Shown: positions 52,714 to 62,900 of the stretch, one piece after another | Layout: each line of letters begins with the position of its first letter | How positions within the stretch are numbered: position 1 is the first letter of the stretch | NCBI GenBank assembly: GCA_964387685.1 | Contig: CAYLXK010000019.1 | Span: 45,450 to 109,449, forward strand | DNA from: Bryobacter sp964387685 | Lineage (GTDB): Bacteria; Acidobacteriota; Terriglobia; Bryobacterales; Bryobacteraceae | Length of the DNA stretch: 64,000 nucleotides | Direction of reading: 5' to 3' | The notes under the pieces: model-generated | What the model saw: only the letters and a program-made list of their open reading frames with translations | What the model was told of the DNA's origin: nothing | Databases searched by the model: none | Made by a program: the position numbers and the translations under genes

Positions 52714-53040
52714 ATGGCAATCGAAGTGACGCCGGTTTACCGGAACCTGCACCAACGCGTGACATTCTTCTACCTGGAATTCGAGGATCTGTTCTTCGTG
52801 ATCGGGTTGGCGGCGGTGATGAACATTGTCGGTCGCTTCCTGAATCGGGAATTGAACGGCATTCCGTTGGGGATTGTTCTCCAGTACGTCGTCCCCCTGA
52901 TTGCCGTACCCGTGCTGATGCTCTTCAAGTACGGGAAGCCGCGCGGGTACTTGCGAGATTTGCTGGTGTGGCACGCAAAGCCACACATTTATTGCGGGCT
53001 TGAGCCCGATCGGGAGTTTACATCCGAATTCTTGCGTTAG
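52714..53040 (+). CDS. VirB3/TrbD-like inner-membrane protein
   Basis: A 108-residue protein with MAIEVTPVYRNLHQRVTFFYLE, then two hydrophobic segments (LFFVIGLAAVMNIVG and LQYVVPLIAVPVLMLF) and a basic loop (KYGKPRGYLRDLL). Size, topology and position directly before the VirB4 gene fit VirB3/TrbD, which works with VirB4 in the inner membrane. Nine bases separate it from VirB4. Confidence 0.82.
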   Translation: MAIEVTPVYRNLHQRVTFFYLEFEDLFFVIGLAAVMNIVGRFLNRELNGIPLGIVLQYVVPLIAVPVLMLFKYGKPRGYLRDLLVWHAKPHIYCGLEPDREFTSEFLR

Positions 53041-53049
53041 GAGAATGAG

Positions 53050-55737
53050 ATGCCAGTTACTGCTGTAAAGCATGAAGAATCGCTGCGCCGCCCTGCACTG
53101 TGTGAACTGCTGCCGGTGCGCGAATATCTGGACGGCGTGATGGTGCAAGTGGATGGGAGTCTGGTGGCCGGCTACGAGCTGACTGGCATCAATGGCTTCT
53201 ACCATGACGACTCCATGCGCAACCGGTCCAAGCACGCGTTGGAGGCACTGATCCGATCGTTGCCGGAGCGGTCGATGCGACTGCAGATGCGGTTCGAAAT
53301 CTGTGAGGGCATTGGCGACGCGCGGACCGCCTATCCGCGGCTGAATCGAAATGAGAACGCCGTGCTGCAAGCGATCGATCGAGATCGGATGGGGAGATGG
53401 GACTCGGGCGAGAGTCGCGGCCACTACTTGCGCCACCTCCTGCACGCGTACTTCGTCTGGAATCCGCGCATTCACCACGAACTGGCCGAGCAACTCCAAG
53501 GGAAGAAGCGCAGCCTATTCAGCTTGTCCGTTGAGAAGTGTATGGAGCGTGCAAGGCGCGAGCACGTGGATCTGCTGTCTGAATTCGGCAGCCTCCTGGC
53601 CGGTGTAGAGCAAACTCTGGTCGCGACGGGAATGGCCGTTCGGCGCATGTCCGATGACGAAATGTTCCTAGATGCAAAGCGAGCCCTGAATCCAGCGGTG
53701 GAAGACCGCAGCCCCATGCGCCGGGCTGACTACGCGCTGCAATATCGAAGTGCGCGAAGCCAAGTAGCAAACACCAGCATCGAGGACGAACAGGAGAACT
53801 ACATCCAGGTGGGTGGGTTGCTCTATACGCTCGTCAGTCTGAAGGATCTGCCGGATGGAACCTTTCCCGGCATTCTGCGCGAATTGATGGTCCTCGACTT
53901 TCCCATCATCGTGAACGCTGAGGTCACGATCCCCGACCAGGCGAAGATTCTCGAGCACTTCAAAGGACGACTGCGGCGTATGCAGGCGGCTCAGCGCGAC
54001 TCGAATGGCGGCTTCAAGGTGAACGTCGAAGCGCAAGTCGCACAGAACCAACTTCAGGAAGTGCTGCAAGCCGTTATCTCGTCCTCACTAAAGGTCTGCA
54101 ACTACTCGCTGGTGATCGCGATTCGGACCTCGAAGCCGATTGTGAGCCGCGCCGACATGGATGAGGCGCAGCGCACGCTTAACGACCGCAGGCAGCGGGT
54201 GATTCATGCCGTCACGCGGATGAACGGAGCGCGGGCAATCCCGGAATCGTTGGCGCAACGGCGATTGTTGATCGGAACGCTTCCTGGAATGGCGCAGGAG
54301 AACAAACGGGACCTGAGTTGCTTGACCCTCCACGCAGCCGACCTGCTACCAGTGGAGATGCCCTGGCAAGGAACGCCGCAGTCGCCGCTGATGTTGCTCG
54401 AAACACCCTATCGGCAATTGATCCCGTTTTCTCCCTACGACCCGTCCGTGGGCGACGCCAATATACTCTTCATGGCGAAGTCGGGTGGCGGCAAGACATT
54501 TATGGCGCAGATGTTCCTGCTCATGATGGCCAGGGCGAATCCGCTGATTTCGATCGTTGAGCGGGGCGATTCGTATCGTCCGCTGGTGGAGGTGATGGGC
54601 GGCCGGGTGATCGAAGTTGATCTGGAGGGCACCGAGACGCTCAATCCCTGGGACCTGCCGGCCGGTCAGACCCAGCCCACCAAAGACAAGATCGCCTTTC
54701 TGAAGAACCTGACTCGGCACATGATCGGCGATTTGGGCCAGACCGACACTTCCATTCTGGACAACATTCTCTCGGAAGCGATCGCGAGGGTCTATAAACG
54801 TGCGGCGGTGCGAGTCGACAACAAGACACCGACCTACCTTGATCTCCGCAACGAGCTCTCGACATGGACCGATGAAGAACGGATCGACCATATCCGCGAA
54901 CTCGCCCTGCTGGCCTCCGTCGCCTTAAGGCAATGGACCGGCGATAAGGGCGTCTACTCCAAGCTTTTTGATCGCCACACGACAATCCGCACAGACGCCA
55001 ACTGGCTTTTCTTCAACATCGAAGGTCTGAGTTCCGATCCTCGCCTCGAAACCGCAATGAGTATGCTGATCGCGCAAGCGATGTCGGAACGCGCCAGTGG
55101 CAGGTCCGGCCAGGCATCGATTACGGTCCTCGACGAGTGTTGGTCACTGCTGGAATCGCCAGTGCTGGCAGACTGCGTTGTGCAGCTTTTCCGGACAGCC
55201 CGAAAGCGAGGCGCCAGTGTGTGGGGAATCTCGCAGACGCTCGAAGACTTCGTGGGAACCAAGCAGCGCCCCAAGGAACACGGCGCCGGCATTTTGCGAA
55301 ACACCTCCGTGAAGGTGATCGGGCAGCAACCGGGCGATGTCAATCCGCTTGTAGATCATCTAGCCCTGAATGAGGTGGCGCTGAGCGAGATCAAGCGCTT
55401 CGCCGCACCACGTAAGGGTCGCAGCGCTGAGGTGCTGTTGGTGCTCGGGGAGAAATCGGAAACCACCCAGACGATTCGCCTGGTCCCGACGCCAATCGAC
55501 TACTGGATTGCGACCACCTACCCGAGGGAACGCGCGTATCGCTCGTATTTCTTGAGATTGGACTGCAACCGGAAGCGGAACTTAATTGAGGTCTATCGCG
55601 AGCTAGGAGAAAGGTTCCCGAATGGGCTGGCCGACATTGACCCGCTTCCGGAGGAATTATCGGGGAGCGTCCAACAGGCTGCATCCGTGAAGCCACGCGC
55701 AGAAGCGGCAGCGGCAAGTGGAGGCCACCATGCTTGA
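53050..55737 (+). CDS. virB4: VirB4-family secretion ATPase
   Basis: An 895-residue ATPase that powers pilus assembly and substrate transport. The N-terminal part is the VirB4-type domain; the C-terminal ATPase has Walker A FMAKSGGGKTFMAQMF (near residue 480) and Walker B SITVLDECWSLL (near 690), followed by RTARKRGASVWGISQTLEDF. The length is normal. This is the best-supported gene of the type IV secretion set. A GGAGAATG-like site precedes the ATG and its end overlaps the next gene. Confidence 0.95.
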   Translation: MPVTAVKHEESLRRPALCELLPVREYLDGVMVQVDGSLVAGYELTGINGFYHDDSMRNRSKHALEALIRSLPERSMRLQMRFEICEGIGDARTAYPRLNRNENAVLQAIDRDRMGRWDSGESRGHYLRHLLHAYFVWNPRIHHELAEQLQGKKRSLFSLSVEKCMERARREHVDLLSEFGSLLAGVEQTLVATGMAVRRMSDDEMFLDAKRALNPAVEDRSPMRRADYALQYRSARSQVANTSIEDEQENYIQVGGLLYTLVSLKDLPDGTFPGILRELMVLDFPIIVNAEVTIPDQAKILEHFKGRLRRMQAAQRDSNGGFKVNVEAQVAQNQLQEVLQAVISSSLKVCNYSLVIAIRTSKPIVSRADMDEAQRTLNDRRQRVIHAVTRMNGARAIPESLAQRRLLIGTLPGMAQENKRDLSCLTLHAADLLPVEMPWQGTPQSPLMLLETPYRQLIPFSPYDPSVGDANILFMAKSGGGKTFMAQMFLLMMARANPLISIVERGDSYRPLVEVMGGRVIEVDLEGTETLNPWDLPAGQTQPTKDKIAFLKNLTRHMIGDLGQTDTSILDNILSEAIARVYKRAAVRVDNKTPTYLDLRNELSTWTDEERIDHIRELALLASVALRQWTGDKGVYSKLFDRHTTIRTDANWLFFNIEGLSSDPRLETAMSMLIAQAMSERASGRSGQASITVLDECWSLLESPVLADCVVQLFRTARKRGASVWGISQTLEDFVGTKQRPKEHGAGILRNTSVKVIGQQPGDVNPLVDHLALNEVALSEIKRFAAPRKGRSAEVLLVLGEKSETTQTIRLVPTPIDYWIATTYPRERAYRSYFLRLDCNRKRNLIEVYRELGERFPNGLADIDPLPEELSGSVQQAASVKPRAEAAAASGGHHA

Positions 55738-56554
55738 TTGGCAACATCTGATGAAGCTCACCGCGATTTCGCTTGCCCTGCTATTGGCGTTCGCCGTAGC
55801 TGTTCCGCAACCGGCGCACGCGCAGTTGAGCCTTGGGGGAATTACTGGAGCATTCAATCTTGTCAGCCAGGCGGCCAATGGGATCCTGACTTTCATCAAC
55901 AACACGATGCGGCCGTTGCTCGAAGGTGTGCAGGCTTCCGCGCAGGCGCTCCAAGGCTTCTTGAATCAGCTACGGAATCTCTGGGAGCAGATCGTTTGGC
56001 CATTGTCGGAGATCAGTCGCGCTAGGGGTTTGGCGGCGAATCTGATCGCAACTTTTCGAGGGATGTTGAACAACCTTTACTCGATCGGCGTCAACAGCGC
56101 GCAACTTACGAATCCAAGTCGCTTGGAGTCCGTGATGCGCAATCGGCAGACCGGAGACCACGCTCAGTTGATGTCGGAGTTTCAACGCACGTTTGGTGCT
56201 TTGCCGGCGCCCTCGGAAGTACATCCGCAAGAGCGGAATCTGATTGACGTAGACGACGCGCTGGCAATTGGGCAGCTCATGACGTTGAAGCTGGGTGACG
56301 CTTCGGCAGAGCAGACATTGCGCGCTGCGGAGGCGATTGAAGATGAGGCGACACGGATGGCCCCAGGCACTGCGGCTATGGCGTCTGCCGCCGCCTACAT
56401 CGCCGCAGTGCAGAGCCAAGCCCATATCCAGAAGATGCTGGCTGGGCAATTGCGCCAGGAGGCCGCACGACTGGCCCACGACACCATGGCCTTGAAACGC
56501 GGGGCGGTCTTCGCTCGAGAGTCCCGCAACAAAGCCTCGGAATTGAACAAATAG
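55730..56554 (+). CDS. VirB5/TrbJ-like secreted protein, copy 1
   Basis: A 274-residue secreted helical protein: signal peptide ending in PQPAHAQ, then amphipathic helices (NTMRPLLEGVQASAQALQGF, RGLAANLIATFRGMLNNLY) and a C-terminal helix ending ELNK. VirB5/TrbJ proteins of this type sit at the pilus tip. It is a tandem paralogue of the next gene. The ATG at 55730 was chosen because GGAGG precedes it; it overlaps the end of VirB4 by eight bases. Confidence 0.75.
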   Translation: MLDWQHLMKLTAISLALLLAFAVAVPQPAHAQLSLGGITGAFNLVSQAANGILTFINNTMRPLLEGVQASAQALQGFLNQLRNLWEQIVWPLSEISRARGLAANLIATFRGMLNNLYSIGVNSAQLTNPSRLESVMRNRQTGDHAQLMSEFQRTFGALPAPSEVHPQERNLIDVDDALAIGQLMTLKLGDASAEQTLRAAEAIEDEATRMAPGTAAMASAAAYIAAVQSQAHIQKMLAGQLRQEAARLAHDTMALKRGAVFARESRNKASELNK

Positions 56555-56563
56555 GGGGATGCG

Positions 56564-57412
56564 ATGCCGATTTTGCCACAATTCTTGTCGTTCCTTCGTC
56601 AGCATCGGGTGCGCTTGATTGCGCTGCTACTGATCCTTTCGTTTTTCGTACCCCAACCCGCTAACGCGCAGTTCGGGTTCCTCTTCAGCTTGGTGAACAT
56701 CGTCACCAGCGGCATGAACTCACTGAACAACGTCATGAGCAGCGTAAACACAGCCCTGCAAAACGTAATCGGCCCGATCTTGCAGCAGATCAACAGCATC
56801 ATGACCGCAGCCCAGCAGATCATGAATGCCATCTTCGACTTCCAGCGAAACGTGATTTATCCACAGGCGGCGATTGATCGGGCTCGCGGGCTGGTCGGAC
56901 AGGTACAAGGCGTCTACGCCAACATCCGTGGAATTTGGAACACCATAGTGCGAAGCGCAACGCTACCGAACCCGCGCCAGTTGGAAACCGTGATTCTATC
57001 GCGCGATCCCGGCCAAATCGGGGCCGTCAGCGGCAGCTTCAGCTCGGTCTACACACCACTTCCAGCAACGACAGAGGCCCACCCCGCGCAACGAGACCTG
57101 ATCGATAGCTCGGACGCAGCAGCCCAGGCAGCCATGAAGCGAGCCATAGCCATCGACGCCATCGCGGATCAGGAATTGGCTGCGGCAGAACAGATGATGA
57201 GCGCCTTGCAATCGGCGGCGCCGGGAACGGCCGAGATGATCGGAGCGCAGGCAGGGGCGTGGTTGGTTCGTTCTCACGCCTATACGCAACAGGCACTGGC
57301 CGAATTGATGCGCATTCGGACAATCGAACTTGCCGCGCAAAGTGCCCGGCTGAAGGAGTCGGCTCGCTTCACACGCGAAACCCGCACCAAACTGACAGAA
57401 CTCAACAAATAG
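56564..57412 (+). CDS. VirB5/TrbJ-like secreted protein, copy 2
   Basis: A 282-residue paralogue of the preceding gene: signal peptide ending in VPQPANAQ, the shared RARGLVGQVQGVYANIRGIWN-type helix, the NPRQLETVILSR segment (NPSRLESVMRNR in copy 1), HPAQRDLID and the same ELNK ending. It lies ten bases after copy 1. Two VirB5-like proteins could form a mixed pilus tip or have different hosts; this is inference. Confidence 0.75.
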   Translation: MPILPQFLSFLRQHRVRLIALLLILSFFVPQPANAQFGFLFSLVNIVTSGMNSLNNVMSSVNTALQNVIGPILQQINSIMTAAQQIMNAIFDFQRNVIYPQAAIDRARGLVGQVQGVYANIRGIWNTIVRSATLPNPRQLETVILSRDPGQIGAVSGSFSSVYTPLPATTEAHPAQRDLIDSSDAAAQAAMKRAIAIDAIADQELAAAEQMMSALQSAAPGTAEMIGAQAGAWLVRSHAYTQQALAELMRIRTIELAAQSARLKESARFTRETRTKLTELNK

Positions 57413-57424
57413 GGGGAGAGTGCA

Positions 57425-58621
57425 ATGTTTCTGTTCGAGCAGATGTTCAACACAGCGCTGAACGGCATCAATTCCGCGGGGCTGATGAGTTCGATCCTCA
57501 CCGTCGCTTACGGCATCCTACTTGCCTCACTCCTGTTCTCCGCGTACGAGGCATGGGTCCGGGGTGGCGATGTCCGCGCTCTTGGAGTGTCTGCCGCAAA
57601 GTACCTGGCGCTGGGACTGCTATTTCTGAACGGGGGCGCCGTCTATGACTCGGTCGTGAGAGCCGTCCTCGCGGCCTTCAATCAAATCGCTCACACGATG
57701 GCCGGGGCGGGGCCAAACGATGTATTCACGAATTGGAAGAACGAACTTGTAGCTGCGGCGTCTTCGGGCACATTCCTGAACGTGATCACCGGCAGCATCG
57801 CGGGGTTGCTGAGCGCAATCCTCCTTTTCGTTGCAATGATTCTCTACCCTGTCGCGTACGCGATCTTCTCCATCCTTTACGCGCTTTACGGGACGATCCT
57901 CTACACGACCGGCCCCCTGGTGCTGGCACTATTGCCCACGATGGGGCTCGGCTCGCTGGCTCGCCGTTACGCGATTAACTTTATGATCTTCGGTGCCTGG
58001 GGCCTGATTTACGGGGTGTTCTGCCGACTGGCAATTGCCTTGAACATCCACAGCATGGCGGCGATCACTGGCGCCGGCAACCTGGGTGGACTCCTTTCCG
58101 GCGCAGCCTCAGAGGTTCTGCTGGCGGCCGCGAGCATTCTGTTTTCGGTTTGCATTCTCCTGATTCCATTTCTCGCAAAGCGAGTCGTCGAAGGAGACCT
58201 TGGATCGTCAATGTTGACGGTTCTCGGGACCGCAGCAGCAATGGCTCAGGCGGCAGTGGCGACAGCATCTGGAGCTTCCGATGGGTTTATCCGCACTTCT
58301 TCTGCGGGTAGCGCAAGCGAGGGCGGAGGATCGAGCAGTTCGATGTCCAGCGGGGCTCCTCCGATGCCACCAAGCCCGAGCGCTGCGGCGTCAGCCAATA
58401 CAACTAGCGGTGGGACGGTGGGATCAGGAGCGCCTTCGGGTCCAACTCGATCGTCTGGACGAATGGGCCAGCACCGCCCAGTCGATATGCCGCATGCGGT
58501 GGGATGGTTGGCCGGAGCAGCGGCCGCGCTTGGCGTCCAAGGCGGGCAGCGTGTGGTTGAGGCTGGACGAGGGCTGGCTGCCAGAGCGGTCGCAGCAACG
58601 CGGAATTCGGATCGGTCATGA
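57425..58621 (+). CDS. VirB6/TrbL-like polytopic membrane protein
   Basis: A 398-residue protein with about six hydrophobic segments between residues 15 and 280 (LTVAYGILLASLLFSAY, GLLSAILLFVAMILYPVAYA, GTILYTTGPLVLALLPTMG, VLLAAASILFSVCILLIP) and a Ser/Gly/Pro-rich, low-complexity C-terminal tail. This is the layout of VirB6/TrbL, which forms part of the inner-membrane channel. It is coupled to the VirB8-like gene by an overlap at 58618-58621. Confidence 0.88.
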   Translation: MFLFEQMFNTALNGINSAGLMSSILTVAYGILLASLLFSAYEAWVRGGDVRALGVSAAKYLALGLLFLNGGAVYDSVVRAVLAAFNQIAHTMAGAGPNDVFTNWKNELVAAASSGTFLNVITGSIAGLLSAILLFVAMILYPVAYAIFSILYALYGTILYTTGPLVLALLPTMGLGSLARRYAINFMIFGAWGLIYGVFCRLAIALNIHSMAAITGAGNLGGLLSGAASEVLLAAASILFSVCILLIPFLAKRVVEGDLGSSMLTVLGTAAAMAQAAVATASGASDGFIRTSSAGSASEGGGSSSSMSSGAPPMPPSPSAAASANTTSGGTVGSGAPSGPTRSSGRMGQHRPVDMPHAVGWLAGAAAALGVQGGQRVVEAGRGLAARAVAATRNSDRS

Positions 58622-58635
58622 GGGAGGTGATGAGG

Positions 58636-59400
58636 ATGTTTGGATTGCAGCGCAGGGATCGAGCAGCTCTACCGGAGAAGCTGCAAATCTCCAAGTACTA
58701 CGAGATGGACGGCGCGTTAACGGCATACGCCAATCGCATGGCCGCGCTCGGCCTGACGTGCGGAATGCTGGCTGTTCTGGCGTTGGGTCTGTTTGCCTAC
58801 GTCAGGCTGCAACCGCCCGTGGTGATTCGCGTGGATGGCGCAGGGGAGGCAACAGTCGTCGGCGGCAGCTCGCTGAACGTTCCTCGCGCACTAGTTCAGC
58901 CGGTTCAGGCCCAAGGACAAACTCTCGCAGACCGAGCAACGGCCCCAACCGATGTGGAGGGCCGCGCCATCGTGAGGAAATTCCTCAGCGCCTACCTGAC
59001 CTATACGCCTGCTAATGTAGAACGGCAGTATGCGGACGCCCTGAACCTGATGACGGTCAACCTCCGCACGTTTACGATGAACAAGTTCCGGGAAGACGAC
59101 ACGCTTGGCAAGGTAAAGGCTGAGGCGATCACTTCCAGCATCAAGATTCGTTCCATTGAACCCGTCGCCGGGATGCCCTGGGCCTACCAGGTATTCGCGG
59201 CCAAGGAGATCCATCGTGTGACCGCCCAGCGGATTGAGCAGACCGAAAAGATGGTCTGCCGGTATCAGATCAGGCTTGTCTACTCTGGCAGAACCCAGCA
59301 GCATCCGTCAGGCCTGCTCATTGGTGAGTTTTGGGAACAACAGATGGTGGGAGACCGGGACATCGGGCTTGATCAGAAGAGCTCTCTAATGCAGCCGTAA
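58636..59400 (+). CDS. VirB8/TrbF-like inner-membrane assembly protein
   Basis: A 254-residue bitopic protein with a short cytoplasmic N-terminus, one membrane segment (LGLTCGMLAVLALGLFAYV) and a periplasmic domain of the VirB8/TrbF fold (FLSAYLTYTPANVERQYADALNLM, EQTEKMVCRYQIRLVYSGR). It nucleates assembly of the secretion complex. The ATG at 58636 has GGGAGG at eight bases; starts at 58618 and 58630 are in frame and possible. It is the last gene of the operon. Confidence 0.85.
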   Translation: MFGLQRRDRAALPEKLQISKYYEMDGALTAYANRMAALGLTCGMLAVLALGLFAYVRLQPPVVIRVDGAGEATVVGGSSLNVPRALVQPVQAQGQTLADRATAPTDVEGRAIVRKFLSAYLTYTPANVERQYADALNLMTVNLRTFTMNKFREDDTLGKVKAEAITSSIKIRSIEPVAGMPWAYQVFAAKEIHRVTAQRIEQTEKMVCRYQIRLVYSGRTQQHPSGLLIGEFWEQQMVGDRDIGLDQKSSLMQP

Positions 59401-59925
59401 GCAAGCCTACCTCTGAAAAGGGCACGTAAAATCCTTGCGCTGTTGAACAGCCTACAATCAACATTTCTGAGAATCCGAACCAATCGTTCGCGTAGGCATT
59501 GCTGATCTTTAACTTGATCGCCGATGGCATAGAAGCGAACAACCGAAGCTGGCCGCTTTACGGCCGCAGGCGGGGTCGCTGATGACTCCTGTTTTTGATC
59601 GACCTTCTATCCGCATATGCTCCTTCCTCGCGCTCATTGGGCATGTCAATCGAAACCAGCGCAAATCGTCTAGATGCGAGTCCGTTGTCAAACGAAGTTC
59701 AATCGAGCCTCAAACTGCTCGGCGGATCCGCTGCCGAAGGTGGACGACAGGCATGTCGGCGAATGCGAATGGGAAAAACGCTTGAAATGTCCACGTTGGG
59801 CTCGCAACTGCGCTAGAATCAGAGGTTTGCAACACAAGACGTGGCTGCCGTGCCGAGCCTCTCGAAGTGGGTTGTCGGGACCCGCCGCAGCTCGAGATTC
59901 CCCATAATCGTTCTGAGGATTGCGA
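59401..59925. other. Intergenic region between the secretion operon and the restriction genes
   Basis: A 525-base region with no gene I can support. It contains a short inverted repeat, GGCCG-CTTTA-CGGCC, near 59550 and a weak 57-codon open frame at 59643-59816 without a ribosome-binding site. It marks the change from the secretion genes to the more A/T-rich restriction genes and could be a junction between two acquired blocks. A GAGG site for hsdR is at its right end. Confidence 0.5.
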
Positions 59926-62900
59926 ATGTCACTTGAGCGCCAAATTGAAGAGCAGTTGATTGAGAAGTTACGAAGTCTCAAATACGAATACCGAGACGAT
60001 ATCCGTGATCGCGATGCCTTGCAAAAGAACTTTCGTGAGAAATTCCAATCGCTGAATCGGGTGCAATTGGGGGATAGCGAGTTCGAGCGCCTTCTCGAGG
60101 AAATCATCACTTCCGATGCTTTCGCAGCCGCCAAGACCCTGCGTGAGCGGAACAGCTTCATCCGTGACGATGGGACGCCGCTGAACTACACCCTCGTTAA
60201 CCTCAAAGACTGGTGCAAAAACACCTTTGAGGTCGTCAACCAGCTCCGCATTAACACGGACAACAGTCACCAACGTTTCGATGTCATCCTTCTGATCAAC
60301 GGCGTGCCGGTGGCGCAGATTGAGTTGAAATCCCTCGGGATCAGCCCGCGCCGGGCTATGGAGCAGATCGTTGACTACAAAAACAATCCCGGCAATGGCT
60401 ACACGAGGACGCTGCTCTGTTTCATGCAGCTTTTCATTGTCAGCAACCGAAGTGATACATGGTACTTCGCCAACAACAACAGCCGCCACTTCAGCTTCAA
60501 TGCCGACGAGCGCTTCCTTCCCGTGTATCAGTTCGCTGCTGAAAATAACAAAAAGCTAACCCATCTCGACAGCTTTGCGGAAGCGTTCCTCCCCAAATGC
60601 ACTCTGGGGCAGATGATTAGCCGCTATATGGTACTGATTGCCAGCGAGCAAAAGCTCATGATTATGCGCCCGTATCAGATCTACGCCGTCAAGGCCATCG
60701 TGGATTGCATTCACGTGAATTGCGGCAACGGCTATATCTGGCACACTACCGGTAGCGGCAAGACCCTGACCTCGTTCAAGGCCTCAACGCTGCTCAAAGA
60801 CAACCCCGACATCGAGAAATGCGTTTTTGTCGTGGATCGAAAGGACCTCGACCGGCAGACGCGGGAGGAGTTCAATCGGTTTCAGGAGGGCTGCGTCGAG
60901 GAAAACACACACACGGGCGCCTTAGTGCGGAGACTCCTGTCTGACGACTATGCTGACAAGGTGATCGTCACCACCATTCAGAAGCTCGGCCTGGCTTTGG
61001 ACGAAAACAGCAAGCGTAGCAAAGAGAATAAAAAGCAAGGCAAGGCAACTTATAAAGAGCAGCTGGAATCGCTGCGCAGCCAGCGAATGGTGTTCATCTT
61101 CGACGAATGCCACCGCTCTCAATTCGGCGAGAACCACAAAGCGATCAAGGAATTCTTTCCCAACTCACAGCTCTTCGGATTCACTGGAACTCCAATCTTC
61201 GAGCAGAATGCGGCCTACCAGCAGATTGATGGTGAGGCGGCATCATTCAAGACCACCGCTGACATTTTTCAGCGGGAGCTTCATGCCTACACAATTACCC
61301 ATGCCATTGATGACCGAAATGTGCTGCGCTTCCACATTGATTACTACAAGCCTGAAGGCAAAAATGTACCCAAGCAGGGTGAGACGTTGGCAAAGAAAGC
61401 CATAGTCGAGGCGATTCTCGACAAGCACGACACCGCCACCGGCGGACGTAGGTTTAACGCGATTCTGGCTACCGCCTCCATCAACGACGCCATTGAATAT
61501 TTCAACCTGTTCAAATTGCAACAGGATAAGAAAAGGGAATCCGACTCCGCGTTTAAACCGCTAAACATTGCCTGCGTTTTCTCGCCGCCTGCGGAAGGTA
61601 ACAAGGATGTGCAGCAGATTCAGGAAGACCTGCCCCAAGAGAAGGCTGACAACGAACAGGAGCCGGAGAAGAAGAAAGTGGCACTGAAGGCCATCATTGC
61701 CGACTACAACACCCGCTTTGCGACCAATCACAGCATCAACGAATTCGATCTCTACTACCAAGATGTGCAGAAGCGGATCAAGGATCAGCAATTTCCCAAT
61801 CAGGACATGCCCCTCAAAGGCAAAGAAAAGATTGACATCATCATCGTGGTCGACATGTTGCTCACCGGGTTCGATTCCAAGTACCTGAATACACTCTACG
61901 TAGACAAGAACCTGAAGCATCACGGGTTGATTCAGGCTTTCTCCCGCACAAATCGCGTGCTCAACGGCACCAAGCCATACGGCAATATCCTCGACTTTCG
62001 CCAGCAGCAGGACGCCGTTAATGAAGCCATTGCCCTTTTCTCTGGTGAGAAGATCGATCGCGCGCGCGAAATCTGGCTCGTAGACAAGGCTCCAGCGGTT
62101 ATTGAGAAATTTCACAGCGCTGTCAAGAAGCTGGATGACTTCATGAAATCGCAGGGGCTCAGTTGCAAGCCGGAAGCGGTGCCCAATCTCAAAGGCGATG
62201 ACGCGCGCACTGGTTTCATCAATCATTTCAAGGAAGTTCAGCGGCTGAAAACCCAGCTCGACCAATACACCGACCTCACCCAGGAGAACAGAAAGGTAAT
62301 CGAGCAGGTATTACCGAAAGAGGAGCTTAGCGCTTTCCGTGGCGTCTATTTGGAAACTGCCCAGAGACTGAAAGAGCAACAGAGGAAAGACAACGACCAC
62401 GCCAGCCCGCAAGTGCAGCAACTGGATTTTGAATTTGTGCTCTTCGCCTCCGCCGTTATCGATTACGACTACATCATGGGGTTGATCGCCCGCTATTCTG
62501 CGCAGGTCCCAGGGAAGCAGAAGATGAGCCGTGAACAGCTCATTGGTTTCATTCAGTCTGATGCCAAATTCATGGATGAGCGCGACGACATCACCGCATA
62601 TATCAGCACGCTCAAAGCAGGCGAGGGTCTAAGCGAAAACGACATCCGAGACGGCTACCAGAGATTCAAGGCAGAGAAGATCGCGCATGAAATCGCTGCC
62701 ATCGCGACAAAAAACGGCCTCGCGATAGATGCACTGCAAAGCTTTGTGGATGTAATCCTACAACGCATGATCTTTGACGGGGAGCAGTTGACCAATTTGA
62801 TGGAACCACTTGGTCTCAACTGGAAGGCCCGACGGGTCAAGGAACTCGCTCTCATGGAAGAGTTGGTTCCCGTGCTCAACAAACGCGCCCAAGGCCGGGA

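Noticed and set aside
59643..59816. 57-codon open frame in the gap before hsdR
   Set aside because: No ribosome-binding site, no recognisable sequence and ordinary length for a chance frame.
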